In this document: positions 58,639 to 64,000 of the stretch, in pieces
Position numbering within the stretch: the first letter of the stretch is position 1
How the letters are laid out: each line of letters begins with the position of its first letter
Origin: Hydrangea macrophylla
Taxonomy: Eukaryota; Streptophyta; Magnoliopsida; Cornales; Hydrangeaceae
Length of the DNA stretch: 64,000 bases
Assembly: GCA_033977485.1 (NCBI GenBank)
Contig: CM066982.1
Coordinates: 35,628,218 to 35,692,217, forward strand
Reading direction: 5' to 3'
The notes under the pieces: model-generated
What the model was told of the DNA's origin: nothing
What the model saw: only the letters and a program-made list of their open reading frames with translations
Databases searched by the model: none
Translations under genes and position numbers: made by a program

Positions 58639-60119
58639 TGAAGGAAAAATAGGTTTAAAATTAATTTAAACGCGCAGCGGAATGATTGAGTTTCAATACT
58701 TATTGGTAGCACAGGATTTACTACTCGTCAATTCCATAGATGCGTACACAAGAGGGGACAAGAATTATACCTAACGGTCTTGAACCCAATTCTGAAATCT
58801 CTAACTTCCAGCAGCTTTCACTAGATGGTCTTCACTCTTATGACTCCTGCGGATGCTCCCGGAGAGGCTAGGGTTGGTGGGAACCCTAATAGAGAAGATA
58901 GAGAAGGTTTAGGGAAACCTTAAACAGTTTCTGCAGCTTCTACGTATAAAACGACGATTAAAAATATTCAGTACGCAGCTGCCCTATTTATAGATTCCTA
59001 GAACTGACCTAACGTTCGACCGATCGAAGTGACCTCAATCAATCGAATAACCTTCAAACGATCGAACATGTCAAGACTTCAATCGATCGATACTCTTCGA
59101 TCGATAGAACCCGTCATGACAAGATCCTCAAGTGCCTTTCTAAGCATCCTAGCGGAGCTAAGAGTGGGACCTTCTAGGTTCTTAATTGTTGGCTCAGATC
59201 AGTTGATTAATTCCCATGACCAAACTCTTTGATCAGCAAATTAATCGACTGATCAGTTAACGTTTATTCCACTATAAAATGATATCTGAACTCCAACGCA
59301 AAAGAACATATCCGAAGCGATAACTAGACTTGTATGGTGTACTAATGTCCCTTTACCTTCAGCATTCATAATCATATTCAGGCAGTCGGATAACTGATAC
59401 TGTCAACCCGAATCATGATTACTTCTTTTATTCCTTGAGTCCCATTCACCTCTCATGATTACCAAACACGTTGATAACTACTTATCAACAAGACTGCAGT
59501 TCTCAGTAATCAACTTGGTGACATTCTCATGGGAATGCTTACTCTGAATCAGAGGGTAGATTCTATCTTGACAATATATGTTCACAACCCTATGAACATG
59601 ACATACCCAAGATGCCCAGGTGGTGATCTTTTATAGACCTCACTGATTGGTAAGTCAAAGAAACCATATCCACAGTCTGTGTTCATAATCGTCTCAAGAT
59701 TGAGAACACGTACCTTATACAAGTTATGAGTTCCTATCGACTGTTGACAGTGTTAAGCGTCAATAGGAGAGCTCAGGTCCGTTAATGCACTATAAGCACT
59801 AGCATATTAACTAAGAGTTAAACTCCAGTGATTGAGATTCATCACTCCATCCAATGGTAGTTAATCATGCTACAGTGTAAAGCTGATGAGATATCCAGTC
59901 TCATCATCCACTGTGACACACTCTAAGTATCAAAGGATAGTAATTCGTATCTCACTTGTATGTATCTTATACACACACAAATTACTTACTATGATACTTA
60001 TGGATCAAACAATCATCTCATGAAAGAAACATACACAATGAAATGTAAAGCTGATATCCATGTATTAAAATGCTAATGTCTCATACATAAAGTAATGGTT
60101 TGAGGGCACTAACCCAACA
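58639..60119 (-). repeat. 3' LTR of copia H
   Basis: Minus-strand TGTTGGGTTAGTGCCC to CCTTCA, 1481 bp. TATA box at 58996-58986; TCGATCGA-type dyads just upstream at about 59017-59120. Confidence 0.85.
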
Positions 60120-60134
60120 AACTCCCACTTGCAC

Positions 60135-61566
60135 TCACAACCATACATGATTACATCTGAGACCTAGACTATCCAGATGATGATCAAAGACCTTCTGTGG
60201 CAAGGCCTTTGTAAACGGATCAGCAAGATTGTCAGCAGTGGCAATCTTGGTGACAGTCACATCTCCACGTTGAACAATATCTCGGATAAGATGATATTTC
60301 CGCTCTACGTGCTTTTCCTTTCCGTAGTTCCTTGGCACCTTGGACTGAGCCACTGCCCCACTATTATCATAATGAAGTGTAATAGGTGACAACGACGCTG
60401 GTACCACCTCGAGCTCCATAAGGAACTTCTTGAGCCAAATAGCTTCCTTTGTGGCTTCACAAGCAACCACATACTCAGCTTCTGTAGTTGAGTCTGCATT
60501 GCATTTTTGCTTAATACTCCTCAAACTAACAGCACCACCTCCCAAGGTAAAGAGATGACCAGACGTCGACTTTCTCGAATCTTTATCTGACATAAAGTCC
60601 GAGTTAGTATATCCTACTGGGATTAACTCACTGTCGTCGTACATAAGCATGTAATCTTTAGTCCTTCTCAAGTACTTAAGAATGTGCTTAACAGCCATCC
60701 AGTGCTTTGGACCTAGATTCGATTGATATCTACTAACCATGCCAACGGCAAAGCAGATATCTGGTCTAGTACATAACATCGCATACATGAGACTTCCCAC
60801 TACTGAAGCATAGGGAACTCCTGCCATGCAATTCCTCTCCTCCTGTGTCTTAGGACACTGGTCCTTGGAGAACGCTAAACCATGCCTGAAAGGTAACAAA
60901 CCTTTCTTCGAATTATCCTTAGAAAACCTAGTTAGCACTTTCTCGATATAACCAGCTTGAGAAAATCCCATTATCTTTCGCTTACGATCTCGAAAGAGCT
61001 TTATTCCAAGAATATAGCTCGCCTCTCCTAGATCCTTCATATCGAATGTACTAGCTAGCCAAACTTTAACCGTTGACGATGCCGCTACATCATTCCCAAT
61101 GAGTAGAATGTCATCAACGTAAAGAACAAGAAATGCCACCACTTTCCCTTCACACTTCTTGTATCACAAGGTTCATCCAGGTTCTGTATTAAACCAAACG
61201 ACTTGACCGCTTGGTCGAATCGGATGTTCCAACTCCTGGATGCCTGCTTGAGTCCATAAATGGACTTTTTCAACTTACATACCAAGTTACCTTTCCCACC
61301 AGCTATGAACCCTTCTGGTTGTTGCATATAGATGTCCTCCTCAAGACTGCCATTCAAGAAAGAAGTCTTGACATCCATCTGCCAGATCTCATAATCTAGG
61401 CATGCAGTAATGGATAAGAGTATCCTAATGGACTTGAGCATGGCTACAGGCAAGAAGGTTTCCTCATAGTCAATGCCCTCCCTCTGATTATAATATTTCG
61501 CTACAAGCCTTGCCTTAAAGGTTTCAACCTTTCCATCAGATCCTCTTTTCCTTCTTGTAGACCCAC
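60135..61566 (-). pseudogene. Copia reverse transcriptase and RNase H (element H)
   Basis: Two minus-strand frames overlap. 61453-61085 carries MDVKTSFLNGSLEEDIYMQQ and YGLKQASRSW. After a frameshift near 61150, 61142-60135 carries YVDDILLIGND (catalytic DD), GSLMYAMLCTRPDICFAVGM, STSGHLFTLGGGA, DSTTEAEYVV and the C-terminus DNLADPFTKALPQKVFDHHL. The RNase H part is a single clean frame, unlike the many stops in G, so H is the younger or better-kept copy. The N-terminal part of RT is removed at 61566. Confidence 0.87.
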
Positions 61567-61856
61567 TGTAGACACCCCATTTTGTCGGCTATCAGATTTA
61601 GGAGACCCATAGCTTGGTGGTTCACAATGATCGTAAAAGACTCAAAAGGACTCTCGGAAGTCAGCTCTATCTCTCAGAATGCTCAGAATGACCAAAATGC
61701 CCCTAAAAGCCCGAAAACTCCCGGGTTTGGCCCCAAATTTCTGGAAACATGCTACGTCGTAAGAAAATTAATAAAATGAGTTTTTAAGAAAAATCAGATG
61801 AAATCGTCAGCTCCCAGAGACCCCCGGAAGTCCCGGAAGTTCCCAGAAAGTCCCCG

Positions 61857-62094
61857 TTGACCGATTTGACCAAGGTTTGACCAGGTTTGACCAATGTTTG
61901 ACCAGGTTTGACCAGGTTTGACCAAGTTTGACCGAAATCGTCCGAATTCACCAGAATCATTTCAAATCATGAGAAAAGTGTTAAAAAAAGTTCCAAAAGA
62001 AAATCGAGCGAAAACATCAGCTCCCGGGAACTCCCGGAGGTTTCCAGAACTTCCCGGGAATCCCAGGTTTGACCAGTTTGACCAGAATTTGACT
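61857..62094 (+). promoter_or_regulatory. Array of W-box cores in LTR J
   Basis: TTGACC occurs eight times at about 10-bp spacing (61857-61934) and two more times plus one TTGACT at 62067-62094. TTGAC(C/T) is the WRKY-factor binding core. Confidence 0.6.
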
Positions 62095-62452
62095 TTGGAA
62101 CCGGGGCACCAAAACAATTTTCAAACATTTTTCATGGACACTAGAGGTCAATAGCTTTCTAACGGTATATCGCATATAATTTCCGGATTTAAAACGAATT
62201 TATTATGAATTTCCAAAGGCGAAAAAGGCGATCAAATCGGCCTTTATCGCGAATACCGCAAAACTTTTCAAAGTGACCTATCCCCGAACTATTTTTTATG
62301 TAAAGTAGACTCCAATACCTTTCCAACGGTATATCACAACCTTAGTTTGGAGTTTATATACATTTTCTATGAATTTCGGACGAAATAGGGCCTTTTCGCG
62401 AATACCGGAACCTCAGGGGGCCTAAACAGCATTATCTGGACGAAGGGAGGAG

Positions 62453-62520
62453 CAGTGCCGCCGCGGCACTGGCCCAATGCCGCCGCGGCACTGGCCCCAG
62501 TGCCGCTGCGGCACTCCCCT
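62453..62520 (+). repeat. GTGCCGC dyad cluster in LTR J
   Basis: Three copies of AGTGCCGC/GCGGCACT-type near-palindromes occur in 68 bp. They lie about 150 bp upstream of a TATA-like CCTATACAAG at 62669. Confidence 0.75.
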
Positions 62521-64000
62521 CCAGAACAGTGAGTTTTTGTAATTTCTTTTGGGGTCCCATTTTGATTAATTAAAAACCAAAAAGACGTAGTTTTGGTTCC
62601 CAGCTTATTTTGGACCAATGGGAGACCATTTTAAACTTTTTAAAACTCCATTTACCACCCCTCCTTTGCCTATACAAGAAGCCATTTACTTCCATTTAGA
62701 GGAGAGACATGGAAGCTTAGAGAAAGCTTAGGAAGAAACTCTTGGAAAATATAGAGAGAGAAAGAGAAGAAGTAGTCTTCTTCTTCCATTTTTTCCAATC
62801 AAAGTGAGTTCTAATCTTGTTTTCCTCCACCATTTTTCTATATACTTCATCATCAATATACCCAATCACCATTCTTGAGCATTCTTGAGTTAGGAAGCTA
62901 CTTCCATGTCCAAATGTCAAAATCTATGAGTGAAACACCAAGCTACAAGTCCAAAATCATATTGATTATCATCTATTGATTGTTATTTACTTGCTTGTTC
63001 ATATTATGTTCATCTCTTCTTAATCTCATTTCTTTTTATTTTCTTTATTTACTTACTAGTTCATCATCATCTAAGTGATGACATGAAGTTTGGGGTGAGT
63101 GAATCCTTATGGATAGTAGCTCTTGACCTCAAAAACATGTTTGATAGATGATGATCATAACCTCAATACTTCCAAGATGTTCTTGAAATGTATTGAAGTT
63201 ATGTCCAAAATAAAAATGAATCTCTCCAATAATATTGGGAGTTCTTTGATGATTCAAGGTTGGATGAGGTTCTAAGTGGTCACATGGTCATCTCAAGAGT
63301 TTAAGTTCATGCTTTGAACATCTATTTCAAAACCCCCAATCAAGAACTCAAACTCTATTTCAAACCCAAATCCATTTTCTTCAAGAATGATCCAAAACAG
63401 TGAGCTGTTCAGATTCAAAGATTTGTTTTGAATTAAATGCTTGAGTTATGATGATGAAACCACTTGGAAAATCTTCCTAAGACATCATAGTTTATCCCCA
63501 ATTTTTCCCATCAATTATAGAAATGTGAAAGTATTTGTTTTGGATGTGAGAAGTTCATATTCATAATCTGCCTCTGTTCTCACAGAATGTTCACCCAACT
63601 TCTTGCACTTATTCTGGATATTTTCGTCACTGTACATATATCTTTTATATTTTTTTATAAAACTTGGGTGTCTTAGGAAACTTTTGGTATATAATGGGTC
63701 ATCATAAACCTTTTCTTTGATTTATGAAAAATCATACAAAATCAGTCAACAGTGCAGCTTTTGTTTCTGAGTCATGTGTACATTCTGATTTATTTCTTTT
63801 AATCTGTGATAGCTATTGATGTTTGGCTTTTTGGGTTATTTTCTAGACACAATAAGGATGATCTCTGATTTGTCTCACATTTTTCTAGGCACGTTTGACC
63901 TCCCATTATAATGTTACAAAGTAATGCATACAGTCTGTCCACTATTCACAGCATTTCACTTTTTGGCTTTCACACTTTGATGCAACACTCTCTTGTATCT

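Larger units (their letters stand above)
58639..61566 (-). mobile_element. Ty1/copia element H, 5' part missing
   Basis: Same family as element G, opposite strand. It has a complete 3' LTR (60119-58639), polypurine tract and the RNase H and RT coding part (61566-60135). It is cut at 61567 by LTR J, so gag, protease, integrase and the 5' LTR are not in the window. Confidence 0.85.
61567..64000 (+). mobile_element. LTR J (TGTAGACACC type), runs off the window
   Basis: It begins TGTAGACACCCCATTTTG immediately after CCCAC within the copia RT. General layout follows family F (same start, long U3, dyad cluster before a TATA-like box, long leader), but the sequence is only distantly similar. It contains an array of TTGACC words (61857-61934 and 62067-62094), a diverged duplication of about 160 bp (about 62101-62270 and 62285-62410) and GTGCCGC dyads (62453-62520). 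The 3' end is not reached, so the LTR exceeds 2.4 kb. Confidence 0.7.

Overview
This window looks like plant nuclear DNA, most likely from a flowering plant with a large, repeat-rich genome. Four observations support that. The primer-binding sites match plant initiator tRNA-Met and tRNA-Asp 3' ends. The retroelements are Ty1/copia, chromovirus-like Ty3/gypsy and Tat/Athila-like Ty3/gypsy types. A hAT-type MITE and a Helitron are present. Paired telo-box motifs (AAACCCTAG) occur in LTR leaders. I see no ordinary host gene, rRNA, tRNA or CRISPR array. Almost every base that can be assigned belongs to nested transposable elements, and all their coding regions are broken.

Layout. 1-3082: AT-rich DNA with a probable LINE-derived 3' end (minus strand) and a short Helitron (1391-2495, minus) among diverged repeats. 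3083-9848: a complete non-autonomous gypsy element with two 2.8-kb LTRs, only 1.2 kb of internal DNA and a GTTAT target duplication. 10410-11366: a probable chromovirus-type LTR (minus). 11568-13515: the start of a very long LTR beginning TGTAGACACC (family F). This is interrupted at 13516 by a Ty1/copia element (G), which itself contains a hAT MITE (16524-17105) and a solo LTR (17604-20123) inside gag. 24832-27546: decayed Tat-like gag-protease (D). 27547-30403: an internally deleted Tat-like element on the minus strand (E). 30930-31993: an Athila-like LTR fragment (I). 31994-36277: tandem-repeat-rich DNA ending in a primer-binding site, probably the rest of the F 5' LTR plus a short F interior. 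36278: start of the F 3' LTR.

That 3' LTR is split at 36944 by a 21-kb nest of three related Athila-like elements. A (36944-58027, minus) contains B (45149-57789, plus), which contains C (52388-56217, minus). Each has an exact 5-bp target duplication (AATAT, GTCGC, ATGTT). The F LTR resumes at 58033-58638 and is interrupted by a second copia copy (H, minus). H is in turn cut at 61567 by another TGTAGACACC-type LTR (J) that runs off the window.

Three observations stand out. First, several unrelated LTR families each carry their own short GC- or CG-containing palindrome, repeated many times and mostly just upstream of the TATA box. Second, the Athila-like LTRs share a 16-codon mini-ORF (MASSINLLP...) that is the first AUG after the predicted transcription start and ends 8-9 nt before a paired telo-box hairpin. 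Third, these same elements encode only gag and protease, and where pol would be they carry a conserved non-coding region of about 1.8 kb with a second polypurine-tract-like motif.
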